Positions 41,557 through 49,568 are shown, counted from the stretch's first letter. The stretch is DNA of 64,000 nt from Bradyrhizobium manausense (GCF_018129685.1 NZ_JAFCLG010000020.1:33667-97666), one strand, 5' to 3'. Made by a program: numbers and translations. The notes: generated by a model not told the origin, from the letters alone.

Positions 41557-41939
41557 GGATGTGGTCGCGGCTGTCAGGCCTCGCGATCATCGCCGTGACG
41601 ATGGCGGCCAGCCCGGCCATCGCGCAGCAAGCGCAACCCGCTCCGGCCCAGCCGGCGCAACCCGCGCCGCAGCCGTCCGGCCAATGGGCCAATCTGCCGC
41701 GCATGCAGCTCGAGCGGCAGTTCGCGGGACCCTTGCAGGACACGCTGATCCAGCGCTGGCGCGATCCGGCCGACGGCACCGCGTGCTACCTCTATCTGCC
41801 GATCAGCGCGGCCCACTCGCCGCCGACACAGGACGGCTTCGTCCAATATGGAGCGAACGTGATCGGATCGATCAGTTGCTTCAGGATCGCCGCGCCCGCT
41901 GCGGCACCGGTGGCGAAACCTGCCGCCGCGCCGCATTGA
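41541..41939 (+). CDS. Small secreted or periplasmic protein following the adhesin
   Basis: 132 residues from 41541, or 126 from the ATG at 41559. A signal peptide (LSGLAIIAVTMAASPAIAQQ) is followed by a Pro/Gln/Ala repeat (QPAPAQPAQPAPQPSG), a compact core (LERQFAGPLQDTLIQRWRDP; two cysteines, TACYLYLP and SISCFRI) and an Ala/Pro tail. It overlaps the adhesin gene by 16 bp, so expression is coupled. It may assist assembly of the adhesin, which is inference from position only. Confidence 0.75.
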   Translation: MDVELRMWSRLSGLAIIAVTMAASPAIAQQAQPAPAQPAQPAPQPSGQWANLPRMQLERQFAGPLQDTLIQRWRDPADGTACYLYLPISAAHSPPTQDGFVQYGANVIGSISCFRIAAPAAAPVAKPAAAPH

Positions 41940-41960
41940 TCGAGAAAACAACGCGCCGAA

Positions 41961-42929
41961 TCAGTCCTTCTGTCGCGCCATCTCACGCGCTTCCGACGGC
42001 GTCATGCCGTAACGCTGGCGAAACGCGCGGTTGAAATAAGACAGATCGCTGAAGCCGTTCTCATAGGCGATGGCATTGATCGGCCGGAAACGCTGGGAAG
42101 GATCGGTGAGCATCTGGTGGGCACGGGCGAGCCGCGCCTGCCGCACGAAATCGGTGAAACTCGTGCCTTCCTCGGCAAAGAGCTTGCGGATGTAGCGCTC
42201 CGAGATCTGGTGGCTTCGAGCGATCTCGCCAACGGAGAAAGAGCTTCGCGCTATCCTCTGTAGAATGTCATCCTTCATCGCCTTCAGCCGTGCCGCGCGG
42301 AGTCCACCGGCGAGAGGTGCCTCGGCCTTGCCGCCGAGCAGCAGGACGGCGAGGTCGTGCATGTGCGTCGTGACGGTCCGGCGAAGCTCCGCCGTTGCAA
42401 GTGCGCTTTGATCGTTCAGAACGCGGGAATAGCCGACCAGGAGACGGAGCGCCTGGCTGCCTCCTGCGATGGGGCGGATCAGGAGATCGTCAAGATTCGG
42501 TATGTGAGGTCGAAGCAGATTGCGGCGAAAGCGATAGGTGATGGTGTGAGACGACGTCGGCACCAGGAAGCTTGCAGGCGCCCCGTTCTCCATCAGCGCG
42601 GCTCCGCCGTCGTGCATGGCCGCCACGCGACCATGCTGACCCAGTTCACCTGCACCGCGCGTTACGACGACAAGAATAATATCGTCGTTGTCGATGAGCT
42701 CCTCGGAACGCCAAATGTGCATCGGCGATCGCGACCCGCTCGCCACCGCCAGGTCCGGCAGCGAGCGAAGCACGAAATCAAATTGCAGGGGGTGTCCATC
42801 GAGGGCTCCGATGTCGAAGCGCAATATCGTGCGACCATAAGCTTCCCGAAATGCATTGAGCTCTCCGCTCTTCTCATAGGGAGCCGATGAGACGCGAAAC
42901 AGCAACAACTCGTGATCGTTGGCTTGCAT
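41961..42929 (-). CDS. AraC family regulator 3
   Basis: 322 residues from MQANDHELLLFRVSSAPYEK. Close paralogue of AraC 4: the sensor half (SGELNAFREAYGRTILRFDI, GSRSPMHIWRSEELIDNDDI) and helix-turn-helix half (FSVGEIARSHQISERYIRKL, FRPINAIAYENGFSDLSYFN) align end to end. It starts 4 bp after the AraC 4 stop, so the pair is a tandem duplication in one operon. It has no surface gene of its own beside it, and may act with AraC 4 on the double-barrel gene. Confidence 0.92.
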   Translation of the reverse strand: MQANDHELLLFRVSSAPYEKSGELNAFREAYGRTILRFDIGALDGHPLQFDFVLRSLPDLAVASGSRSPMHIWRSEELIDNDDIILVVVTRGAGELGQHGRVAAMHDGGAALMENGAPASFLVPTSSHTITYRFRRNLLRPHIPNLDDLLIRPIAGGSQALRLLVGYSRVLNDQSALATAELRRTVTTHMHDLAVLLLGGKAEAPLAGGLRAARLKAMKDDILQRIARSSFSVGEIARSHQISERYIRKLFAEEGTSFTDFVRQARLARAHQMLTDPSQRFRPINAIAYENGFSDLSYFNRAFRQRYGMTPSEAREMARQKD

Positions 42930-42933
42930 CGGA

Positions 42934-43902
42934 TCAGCCGCTCTGCCGCGCGAGACCGCGCACTTCCGACGGCGTCATGCCGTAGCGCTGGCGAAAGGCG
43001 CGGTTGAAATAAGAGAGATCGCCGAAGCCGCTCTCATAGGCGATCGCATTGATCGGGCGCTGCATCTGCGCAGGATCGGTCAGAATGCGATGGGCGCAGT
43101 CGAGGCGCGCCTCGCGCACGAAATCGGAGAAGGTCGTGCCTGAAGATGCAAACAGCTTGCGTATGTAGCGCTCGGAGATCTGCTGGCTCGCGGCAATCTC
43201 GTCGACCGACAGATCGCTCTGCGCGAGCCTCCGCAGCACGTCGTCCTTGATCGCCTTGAGCCGGGCGGCCTGCAACCCCTCGTTCAGGGGCGGCTCAGCC
43301 TTGCCGCCGAGCAGCAGCGCAGCGAGATCGTGCATATGGGCGCTCACCGCACGACGAAGCCCGGCCGTCGCGAGCGCGCTCTGATCGTTCAGAGCACCAG
43401 AATAGCCCACCAGCAGGCGGAGCAACTGGCTCTCCCGCGGAATCGGGCGCGCAGTCAGATCGTCGAGATTGCGAACGTGGGGCCGCAACAGCGCGCGGCT
43501 CAAGCGATAGCTGAGGGTGCGGGACCGCGTCGGAATCACGAAGCTCGCGGGCGAGCCGTTCGACGACAACACGGCTTCACCCTCGCGAATGGCCGCCACG
43601 CGACCGCACTCGTTCAGCTCGGCCGCCCCGCTCGTAAACACGACGAGGAAGAAATCGTCGTGATCGATGTGCTCCTCGGTGCGGCGCGTGCGCATCGGCG
43701 ATCGCGATCCGGTGGCCATCGTGAAGTCGGGCAGCGAGCGCAGAGCGACTTCGAAATGCAGGGGATGGCCATCCATCGGCTCTAGCTCGTAACGCAGCAT
43801 CTTGCGGCCCCACACCTCGCGAAAGGCATCGAGCTCGCCGCGCTGGGCAAAGGGCTCCGAAGAAACATGAAGTTGCAGCAACTCGTAATCATCGACTTCC
43901 AT
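42934..43902 (-). CDS. AraC family regulator 4, paired with the double-barrel porin
   Basis: 322 residues from MEVDDYELLQLHVSSEPFAQ. The frame runs to 43971, but the paralogues start here. The sensor and AraC helix-turn-helix (LSVDEIAASQQISERYIRKL, QRPINAIAYESGFGDLSYFN, RAFRQRYGMTPSEVRGLARQ) are intact. First gene of an operon with AraC 3. Divergent from the outer-membrane protein at 44075. The intergenic region holds TTGTCGCACAA and the 32-bp block also found at AraC 1. Confidence 0.92.
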   Translation of the reverse strand: MEVDDYELLQLHVSSEPFAQRGELDAFREVWGRKMLRYELEPMDGHPLHFEVALRSLPDFTMATGSRSPMRTRRTEEHIDHDDFFLVVFTSGAAELNECGRVAAIREGEAVLSSNGSPASFVIPTRSRTLSYRLSRALLRPHVRNLDDLTARPIPRESQLLRLLVGYSGALNDQSALATAGLRRAVSAHMHDLAALLLGGKAEPPLNEGLQAARLKAIKDDVLRRLAQSDLSVDEIAASQQISERYIRKLFASSGTTFSDFVREARLDCAHRILTDPAQMQRPINAIAYESGFGDLSYFNRAFRQRYGMTPSEVRGLARQSG

Positions 43903-43984
43903 GGCGGCTTCCAACACGCGCGACGCGCAGAGCAATTTGTCGCACAACAGCAACAACCGTTCAAATTGCAAGTTGAGCGCCGCG

Positions 43985-44016
43985 TAGTCCGTGCGTTGTG
44001 CCGTTTAGCCCAAGCG
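43985..44016. promoter_or_regulatory. Shared 32-bp block, AraC 4 / double-barrel intergenic region
   Basis: Matches 36029-36061 with one gap and four mismatches, and is preceded at the same distance by TTGTCGCACAA (43937-43947). It lies 59 bp before the porin start, a place suited to a regulator or -35 region. Confidence 0.6.
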
Positions 44017-44074
44017 TAAATCAGCGCGGCAGCTATCAATGGCGTAATGCAATCTGGAATGTGTTGGGGCCTTG

Positions 44075-45625
44075 ATGAAGACGACGTTTGTGGTTGCCGC
44101 TGGCATGACGGCACTCATCGGACTGCCCGCTTTTGCGGCAGATCTTCCCGTTAAGACTCCATCACCGGCCCCCGCGGCCCACGGGATCAACTGGACTGGC
44201 TTCTATGTCTTCGGCGGCGCCGGCGGCGGGCTGTGGAATGCGGAGAGCAATGTCGTCGCATCCGGTAGACCGGGCTTTCCCGACGGCACCGCGTTCTCGC
44301 ACGATCAGCGGCTCGGCGGCAGCGGCTGGTTCGGGACGGTGGGACTCGGCTACGATTGGCAGTTCAACACAAACTGGGTCGCGGGCGCCTTCGCTGATGC
44401 GCAGCTCGGCAAGATTCGCGGTTCGATCGCCGATCCGCTCACGTTCTTAGGCTTGACGACCGAGGGGCGCGAAACGATGCGCACGAGTTGGGCTGCGGGC
44501 GCGCGGCTCGGCTATCTGGTGGCGCCGAACGTGCTGTCTTACGTCAACGCCGGCTACTCGCGTTCTGAATGGTCCGGAGCGGAGTATTCATCGTTGCCCA
44601 CGGGCATCGTTCCCGGGAACTTATTCGCTACGCCTTCATTCCATCGAGACGGCTGGTTCGTCGGCGGTGGCGTCGAGAATAGTCTCGATCTCTTCGGGCT
44701 CGCTACGCCCGGCTGGTTCATGAAGACTGAATATCGCGCCGCCTACTATGATCGGGCCATTCTGCCGGGAACCATTTCCCTCGCTGGTATGCTCGGACCG
44801 ACTGGATCGCCAACGACGACCGCCGATACGTTCAAGCCCTGGGTCCAGACGATCAGTACCTCACTGGTCTACCGATTCAACTCTGATCGGCCCATGGCGG
44901 CGGCCCCGACCTACACCAAGGCACCTTCCCCTGTGATGGCGACCAATTGGAGTGGCGTCTATTTGTTTGGCGGCGGTGGCGGCGGGCTATGGGCCGCAGA
45001 CAGTAGTATCGTCACGGTCCCGGGCCTTGCTCCGCTGTCCCGCGATCAACGGCTTGGCGGCAGTGGATGGTTCGGCACGGTCGGTGCCGGTTACGACTGG
45101 CAATTCGGCAGCAAATGGGTGGCGGGCCTGTTTGCGGACGGCCAGTTCGGCAACATCCACGGCTCAATCACCGACCCTGCGATCTTCTTCAGCACGTTCG
45201 AAGGACAGGAGAAATTGCGCACCAGTTACGCCGCCGGTGCAAGGCTTGGTTATCTGGTTGCGCCAAACGTGCTCTCCTACGTGAACGCGGGTTACTCGGG
45301 GTCGGACTGGTCCGGGGCAAGTTATTTGAACCTCTCGGCCGGCGGTGGAGGCCGCGTGGTCTTTTTTACCACCCCATCCTTTCATCGGGACGGCTGGTTT
45401 GTCGGCGGCGGCGTCGAGAACAGCGTGAACATCCTTGGCGTGGCGGCGAAGGGCTGGTTCATGAAGACCGAGTATCGCGCGGCTTATTACGATCGCGCCA
45501 CGGCGCCCGAAACCAACGCCGCTTTTGCTTTCTTCGGGCCCGCCGGCACGCCGACCGGCAACGCCGTCGCCTTCAAGCCGTGGACCCAGACCATCAGCAC
45601 CTCGCTGGTCTATCGCTTCAACTGA
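44075..45625 (+). CDS. Outer-membrane protein with two fused beta-barrel repeats
   Basis: 516 residues from MKTTFVVAAGMTALIGLPAF (signal peptide cut near AFA-ADLP). The mature chain is a tandem duplication. Unit 1 spans about residues 38-269 and unit 2 about 289-516. Each opens with INWTGFYVFGGAGGGLW or TNWSGVYLFGGGGGGLW, contains DQRLGGSGWFGTVG.GYDWQF and LGYLVAPNVLSYVNAGYS, and ends QTISTSLVYRFN. Each resembles an Omp25/Omp31-type small barrel of Rhizobiales, which normally occurs singly. The linker (SDRPMAAAPTYTKAPSPVM) is Pro/Ala-rich like the segment after the signal. Divergent from AraC 4. Confidence 0.9.
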   Translation: MKTTFVVAAGMTALIGLPAFAADLPVKTPSPAPAAHGINWTGFYVFGGAGGGLWNAESNVVASGRPGFPDGTAFSHDQRLGGSGWFGTVGLGYDWQFNTNWVAGAFADAQLGKIRGSIADPLTFLGLTTEGRETMRTSWAAGARLGYLVAPNVLSYVNAGYSRSEWSGAEYSSLPTGIVPGNLFATPSFHRDGWFVGGGVENSLDLFGLATPGWFMKTEYRAAYYDRAILPGTISLAGMLGPTGSPTTTADTFKPWVQTISTSLVYRFNSDRPMAAAPTYTKAPSPVMATNWSGVYLFGGGGGGLWAADSSIVTVPGLAPLSRDQRLGGSGWFGTVGAGYDWQFGSKWVAGLFADGQFGNIHGSITDPAIFFSTFEGQEKLRTSYAAGARLGYLVAPNVLSYVNAGYSGSDWSGASYLNLSAGGGGRVVFFTTPSFHRDGWFVGGGVENSVNILGVAAKGWFMKTEYRAAYYDRATAPETNAAFAFFGPAGTPTGNAVAFKPWTQTISTSLVYRFN

Positions 45626-45710
45626 GGCGCGCCGGCGACGGCGAAGTATTGATCGCCAAGCCGCCCCGCACGGACGATCCCAAGGCCGTTGTCAACGGGC
45701 TGACGCGGCA

Positions 45711-45757
45711 CCTCGTTTTGTGGCACAACGACGCCTCGTGCCGACCGACCAACGAGG
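45711..45757 (+). promoter_or_regulatory. Two-tier hairpin in the metY leader
   Basis: CCTCGTT (45711-45717) pairs with AACGAGG (45751-45757), and inside it GGCAC (45722-45726) pairs with GTGCC (45738-45742). The outer stem ends 6 bp before the metY ATG and would cover its ribosome-binding region. I could not match it to a known SAM riboswitch class. Confidence 0.4.
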
Positions 45758-45763
45758 CCACGC

Positions 45764-47059
45764 ATGCCCGCACCCAAGCCGCCCGCCTTCGAGACCCTGA
45801 GCCTGCATGCGGGCCAGCATCCGGATCCCGCGACCGGGGCGCGGGCGGTGCCGATCTACCAGACCACGTCCTACGTGTTTCAGGATTCCGACCATGCGGC
45901 GGCGCTGTTCAACCTGGAGCGCGCCGGCCACATCTATACGCGCATCTCCAATCCGACCACCGGCGTGCTGGAGGAGCGGCTCGCGGCGCTGGAGGGCGGC
46001 GTCGGAGCGATCTGCACCGCAAGCGGCATGGCCGCGCTGCATCTCGCCATCGCGACGTTACTCAACGCCGGCGACCACATCGTGGCGTCGAGCTCGCTCT
46101 ATGGCGGCACCATCAATCTCTTGGCGCACACGCTGCCGCGCTTCGGCATCACAACGAGTTTCGTCAAGCCGCGCGATCACGAGGCGTTCCGGAACGCGAT
46201 CAAGCCGAACACCAGGCTGGTGATCGGCGAGACCATCGGCAATCCCGGGCTCGAAGTGCTCGATATCCCGAAGGTCGCCGCCATCGCGCATGCGGCGAGA
46301 ATTCCCCTGCTGATCGACAACACCTTCGCGACGCCCTATCTGAGCCGGCCGATCGAGCGGGGCGCCGATATCGTGATGCATTCGGCGACCAAATGGATCG
46401 GCGGCCATGGCATCGCGATCGGCGGCGCCATTGTCGACGGCGGCCGCTTCGACTGGCGCGGCTCCGGCAAGTTCGGTGTGCTGACCGAGCCCTATGGCGG
46501 TTATCACGGTATCGTCTTCGACGAGCAGTTCGGCACCGCCGCCTTTATCATGCGCGCTCGCACCGAGGGCCTGCGCGATTTCGGCGCGTGTCTCTCGCCG
46601 ACCAATGCGTTCCAGCTGCTCCAGGGCGTCGAGACGCTGGGCGTGCGGATGGACCGGCACATGCAGAACACGTACCTCGTGCTGGAGGCGCTGAAGGCCA
46701 ACAAGGCCGTCGACTGGGTGCTGCATCCCTCGCTTGAGAACCACCCCGACTACCAGCTTGCGAAGACGCTGCTGCCGCGCGGTGCCGGATCGATCGTCTC
46801 CTTCGGTATCAAGGGGGGTCGGCCTGCCGGGCGCAAATTCATCGAGTCGCTGCGTCTGATCAGCCATCTTGCCAATGTCGGCGACGCCAAGACGCTGGTG
46901 ATCCACCCCGCCTCGACCACGCATCAGCAGATGGATGCCGAGCAGCTCAAGGCCGCCGGCATCGGCGAGGAGCTGGTGCGGCTCTCGGTCGGCATCGAGA
47001 CGGCCAGCGATATCATCGACGATCTCGCGCAGGCATTGCGCATCTCGCAAAAGGTCTGA
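45764..47059 (+). CDS. metY: O-acetylhomoserine sulfhydrylase (PLP-dependent)
   Basis: 431 residues. It makes homocysteine from O-acetylhomoserine and sulfide, or a related thiol exchange, in methionine synthesis. Family marks: FETLSLHAGQHPDPATGARA, YTRISNPTTGVLEERLAALE, ASGMAALHLAI and the PLP lysine in MHSATKWIGGHG. The C-terminus holds LANVGDAKTLVIHPASTTHQ and EELVRLSVGIE. Length and motifs fit the MetY branch rather than cystathionine gamma-synthase. It is followed after 4 bp by a hydrolase gene, so the two form an operon. Regulation may involve the upstream hairpin. Confidence 0.93.
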   Translation: MPAPKPPAFETLSLHAGQHPDPATGARAVPIYQTTSYVFQDSDHAAALFNLERAGHIYTRISNPTTGVLEERLAALEGGVGAICTASGMAALHLAIATLLNAGDHIVASSSLYGGTINLLAHTLPRFGITTSFVKPRDHEAFRNAIKPNTRLVIGETIGNPGLEVLDIPKVAAIAHAARIPLLIDNTFATPYLSRPIERGADIVMHSATKWIGGHGIAIGGAIVDGGRFDWRGSGKFGVLTEPYGGYHGIVFDEQFGTAAFIMRARTEGLRDFGACLSPTNAFQLLQGVETLGVRMDRHMQNTYLVLEALKANKAVDWVLHPSLENHPDYQLAKTLLPRGAGSIVSFGIKGGRPAGRKFIESLRLISHLANVGDAKTLVIHPASTTHQQMDAEQLKAAGIGEELVRLSVGIETASDIIDDLAQALRISQKV

Positions 47060-47063
47060 GACG

Positions 47064-47846
47064 ATGAACCTTTCCGTCAACGGATCTGATGTGTTTGTCG
47101 CAACCGGCGGCCGCGAATTCGATGGGTCCCTCCCCACGGTCGTCTTCCTCCATGGCGCCGGCTTCGATCATTCGACCTGGGCGCTGCATACGCGCTGGTT
47201 TGCCCATCACGGCTTTGGCGTGCTGGCGCCCGATCTGCCTGGTCACGGTCGCTCGCCCGGGCCTTCGTTCGGAAGTATCGCCGAGATGGCCGACTGGACG
47301 GCGGCGCTGCTCGATGCGGCTGGCGCTGCCAAGGCGCACCTGATCGGCCATTCCATGGGCTCGCTGATCTCGCTGGAGACTGCGGCGCGTCACCCGGGCA
47401 AGGTGTCGGCGCTGAGCCTGATCGGCACTGCGGCGACCATGACCGTCGGCCCGGATCTGCTGAAGGCAGCGGAAGCCAACTCGCAGGATGCAAATGACAT
47501 GGTCTCGATCTGGGGCCTCGGCTTCAACGCCGAGCTCGGCGGCAGCTTCGCGCCGGGCCTGTGGATGCATGGCGGCGCGCAGGCCGTGCTTCAGGCTTGC
47601 GAGCCGGGCGTGCTGTTCAGGGATTTGTCCGCTTGCAATGCCTATGCGAACGCGCTGACTGCGGCGGCGAGCGTCAAGGTGCCGACGACGCTCATCCTCG
47701 GCGAGCGGGACATGATGACGCCGGTGAAGGCCGGCAAGGCGCTTGCGGCGGCAATTCCGCATGCGAAGACGGTCATCGTGCCGGGCGCGGGCCACATGAT
47801 CATGGCCGAACGCCCGGACGAGTTGCTGGCGGCGCTAAGGGGTTAG
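47064..47846 (+). CDS. Alpha/beta hydrolase downstream of metY
   Basis: 260 residues from MNLSVNGSDVFVATGGREFD. Alpha/beta-hydrolase motifs: VVFLHGAGFDHSTWALHTRW, LAPDLPGHGRSPG, nucleophile elbow LIGHSMGSLIS, acid in ILGERDMMTPV and His in VPGAGHMIMAE. No signal peptide. It is coupled to metY (4-bp gap), which suggests a role linked to acyl-homoserine or thioester metabolism, but this is only inferred. Its end overlaps the convergent ssuA stop by 4 bp. Confidence 0.9.
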   Translation: MNLSVNGSDVFVATGGREFDGSLPTVVFLHGAGFDHSTWALHTRWFAHHGFGVLAPDLPGHGRSPGPSFGSIAEMADWTAALLDAAGAAKAHLIGHSMGSLISLETAARHPGKVSALSLIGTAATMTVGPDLLKAAEANSQDANDMVSIWGLGFNAELGGSFAPGLWMHGGAQAVLQACEPGVLFRDLSACNAYANALTAAASVKVPTTLILGERDMMTPVKAGKALAAAIPHAKTVIVPGAGHMIMAERPDELLAALRG

Positions 47847-48796
47847 GAGCCCGGCGTCCACTTCCAGACGATGTCGGACACGTTGACCGGCTTCGGGATC
47901 AGGCCGAGCTTTGCGAAGCGGTCGGCCACGGCCTGCTGAGTTGCGATCACCTCGGCATCGAGCGGCACCACGCGGAAGTTGGAGCGATCCACGAAACGCC
48001 TGACGGCCTCGATATCGACGCCGGTCGCGTCGGCTTGCGCCTTGGCGACGTCCTCATGGTGTTCGTTGGCCCATACGCCTTCTGACGCGAAGGTCGTGTT
48101 GAGCCTCGCGACCAGCAAAGGATATTTTTCCACGAAATCCGAATTGGCAATGTAGAAGGCGTTGGGCTTGTGCACGTCCTTGTCGAAGACGAGGACGCGG
48201 GCGTTTTCCTTCAACTCGGCCAGCGCCAGATACGGATCCCAGATCGACCAGGCGTCGACCGATCCCTTCACGAAGGCCGCCGTCGCATCGGCGGGCGCGA
48301 GCGGCGCCGGGGTGATATCGGACCAGGACAGGCCGGCCTTCTCGAGCGCCGCGACAAGCAGATTATGCGCGCTCGATCCCTTGCCGAAGGCGACGCGCTT
48401 GCCCTTGAGATCGGTCAGCGTCTTGATCGACGAATCCTTCGGCACGATGATTGCCTGGGTCTTGCCGTCCGATTTCACCGCGGCGACATAGCGGATCCTG
48501 GCACTGCCGGCTTGCGCGAAGATCGGCGGGGCATCACCGACGTAGCCGAAATCGACACTGCCGACATTGATGGCCTCCAGCAGCGGCGGACCGAACTGGA
48601 AGTCGATCCACTTGACCTCGATCCCAAGCGGCCTGAAGGCATTTTCGAGCGTCTGGCGCTGGCGAACGGCGGGGAAGAAACCACCCTTCTGCGTCCCGAT
48701 CCGGATCTCCGTCGGCTTGTCCTCGGCGTAGGCGGGTGCAGCGAGGCTGGTCGCGAGCAGCAGCGCTGCGGTGAGAAGGTGTCGTCGTGCAATCAT
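47843..48796 (-). CDS. ssuA: Aliphatic sulfonate ABC transporter substrate-binding protein
   Basis: 317 residues with signal peptide RRHLLTAALLLATSLAAPAYA. SsuA/TauA-type periplasmic binding protein: EIRIGTQKGGFFPAVRQRQT, FQFGPPLLEAINVGSVDFGY, LTDLKGKRVAFGKGSSAHNL, DAWSIWDPYLALAE. It captures sulfonates for use as a sulfur source. No permease or ATPase gene follows (the next gene is convergent), so it must share a transporter encoded elsewhere. It is preceded by a 73-residue gene and a polycysteine leader frame on the same strand. Confidence 0.92.
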   Translation of the reverse strand: MIARRHLLTAALLLATSLAAPAYAEDKPTEIRIGTQKGGFFPAVRQRQTLENAFRPLGIEVKWIDFQFGPPLLEAINVGSVDFGYVGDAPPIFAQAGSARIRYVAAVKSDGKTQAIIVPKDSSIKTLTDLKGKRVAFGKGSSAHNLLVAALEKAGLSWSDITPAPLAPADATAAFVKGSVDAWSIWDPYLALAELKENARVLVFDKDVHKPNAFYIANSDFVEKYPLLVARLNTTFASEGVWANEHHEDVAKAQADATGVDIEAVRRFVDRSNFRVVPLDAEVIATQQAVADRFAKLGLIPKPVNVSDIVWKWTPGS

Positions 48797-48808
48797 GGTG
48801 CGATCCTT

Positions 48809-49030
48809 TCAGTTGGCGAAGTTCGGGGAATTGGCACGCCGGCGGCGCTCGGAGAACACCGCGCGGGCCGCGCGCTCGACTTCGCGCGCGGAGCGGAACT
48901 GGCGGCCTTCGAGGCCATCGAACAGGCGCTCGCAGGAGAAGAAGCGGAAGCCACGCTCATCACGGGTGACGATTCCAGCGGCGCGGTCATTGATTTCGAT
49001 GATGTAGGCGTTGGACGGGGTTTGAGTCAT
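48809..49030 (-). CDS. Small conserved protein upstream of ssuA
   Basis: 73 residues, MTQTPSNAYIIEINDRAAGI followed by VTRDERGFRFFSCERLFDGL and a helical Arg-rich tail (SAREVERAARAVFSERRRRA). It is compact and cytoplasmic with one cysteine. It lies 12 bp before ssuA and 72 bp after the polycysteine frame, so it is in the same transcript. A small hairpin (CGCCGA/TCGGCG at 49042-49057) sits just before its start and may belong to an attenuator. Function unknown. Confidence 0.65.
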   Translation of the reverse strand: MTQTPSNAYIIEINDRAAGIVTRDERGFRFFSCERLFDGLEGRQFRSAREVERAARAVFSERRRRANSPNFAN

Positions 49031-49102
49031 GACTGCTCGTTCGCCGAAGTCTCGGCGTTCCTGTCTTGGGATTTTGCGGATCGAGTTGCTGTTAGGAGAC
49101 GA

Positions 49103-49165
49103 TCAGCAACAACAACAGGCGCCCGTTGCCGCGGAGAAACAGCGCCGCGTCATGCACGCATGCAT
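49103..49165 (-). CDS. Polycysteine leader peptide, likely cysteine-sensing attenuator
   Basis: A 20-codon frame, MHACMTRRCFSAATGACCCC, ends in four consecutive cysteine codons (TGT TGT TGT TGC) before TGA. It has six cysteines in 20 residues. An in-frame ATG at 49198 could extend it by 11 codons. It lies between a good promoter (49238-49266) and the small gene and ssuA of sulfonate uptake. Polycysteine upstream frames that stall ribosomes when Cys-tRNA is short are established in mycobacteria for sulfur genes. Here the role is inferred from sequence and position. No strong ribosome site is visible. Confidence 0.65.
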   Translation of the reverse strand: MHACMTRRCFSAATGACCCC

Positions 49166-49237
49166 GTCGTTCTGATTGCGCTGGTGGTCGATTCCCATGG
49201 TGCGGCTTCGAGCTCGAGGAGCAGTTTCGATGCTTCG

Positions 49238-49266
49238 AATATCGAGCGTTCAGCGCCTTTGGTCAA
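49238..49266 (-). promoter_or_regulatory. Sigma-70-like promoter of the ssuA transcript
   Basis: On the minus strand TTGACC (49266-49261), 17 bp, then GATATT (49243-49238). Start of transcription would be near 49231, giving a leader of about 65 nt before the polycysteine frame. Confidence 0.55.
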
Positions 49267-49350
49267 TGAAATGGCTATCCATATTTGGCAGCGACGCGCT
49301 TTGCCGCTTCTCCCGCCGCAAGCAATGAGAGGCGGATTCATCTCGCGCAA

Positions 49351-49562
49351 CGATCTCCTCTTCCCTTCTCCCCTTGCGGGAGAAGGTGGCGTAGGTGGCC
49401 TTTCGGCCGCCGTTCTTATGAACGCCGAAGCGAAGCTTCGGCTATGGCGCCGGATGAGGGTTATCTCTCCGCTTGCACGACAGCTCGTGGGGATAGCTAC
49501 CCCTCACCCGTCTCGCCGCTATAGCGGCGAGCCACCTTCTCCCGCAGGGGGAGAGGGTAAGG
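49351..49562. repeat. Composite intergenic repeat with several hairpins
   Basis: Contains TCTCCCCTTGCGGGAGAAGG, CGAAGCGAAGCTTCGG, TCGCCGCTATAGCGGCGA and CTTCTCCCGCAGGGGGAGAG, each self-complementary, bracketed by CCCTTCTCCC-type ends. It fills the whole gap before the flavoprotein stop at 49569. Such elements recur between genes in Bradyrhizobium. The related short form is at 9726. Confidence 0.65.
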
Positions 49563-49568
49563 AGCCCC

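Noticed and set aside
45626..45763. SAM-II (metA-type) riboswitch before metY
   Set aside because: The conserved pseudoknot sequences of that class as I know them are not present. Only a plain nested hairpin is seen.
45067..46737. Plus-strand frame of 556 codons
   Set aside because: Out-of-frame overlap with the double-barrel protein and metY; Arg-rich without domains.
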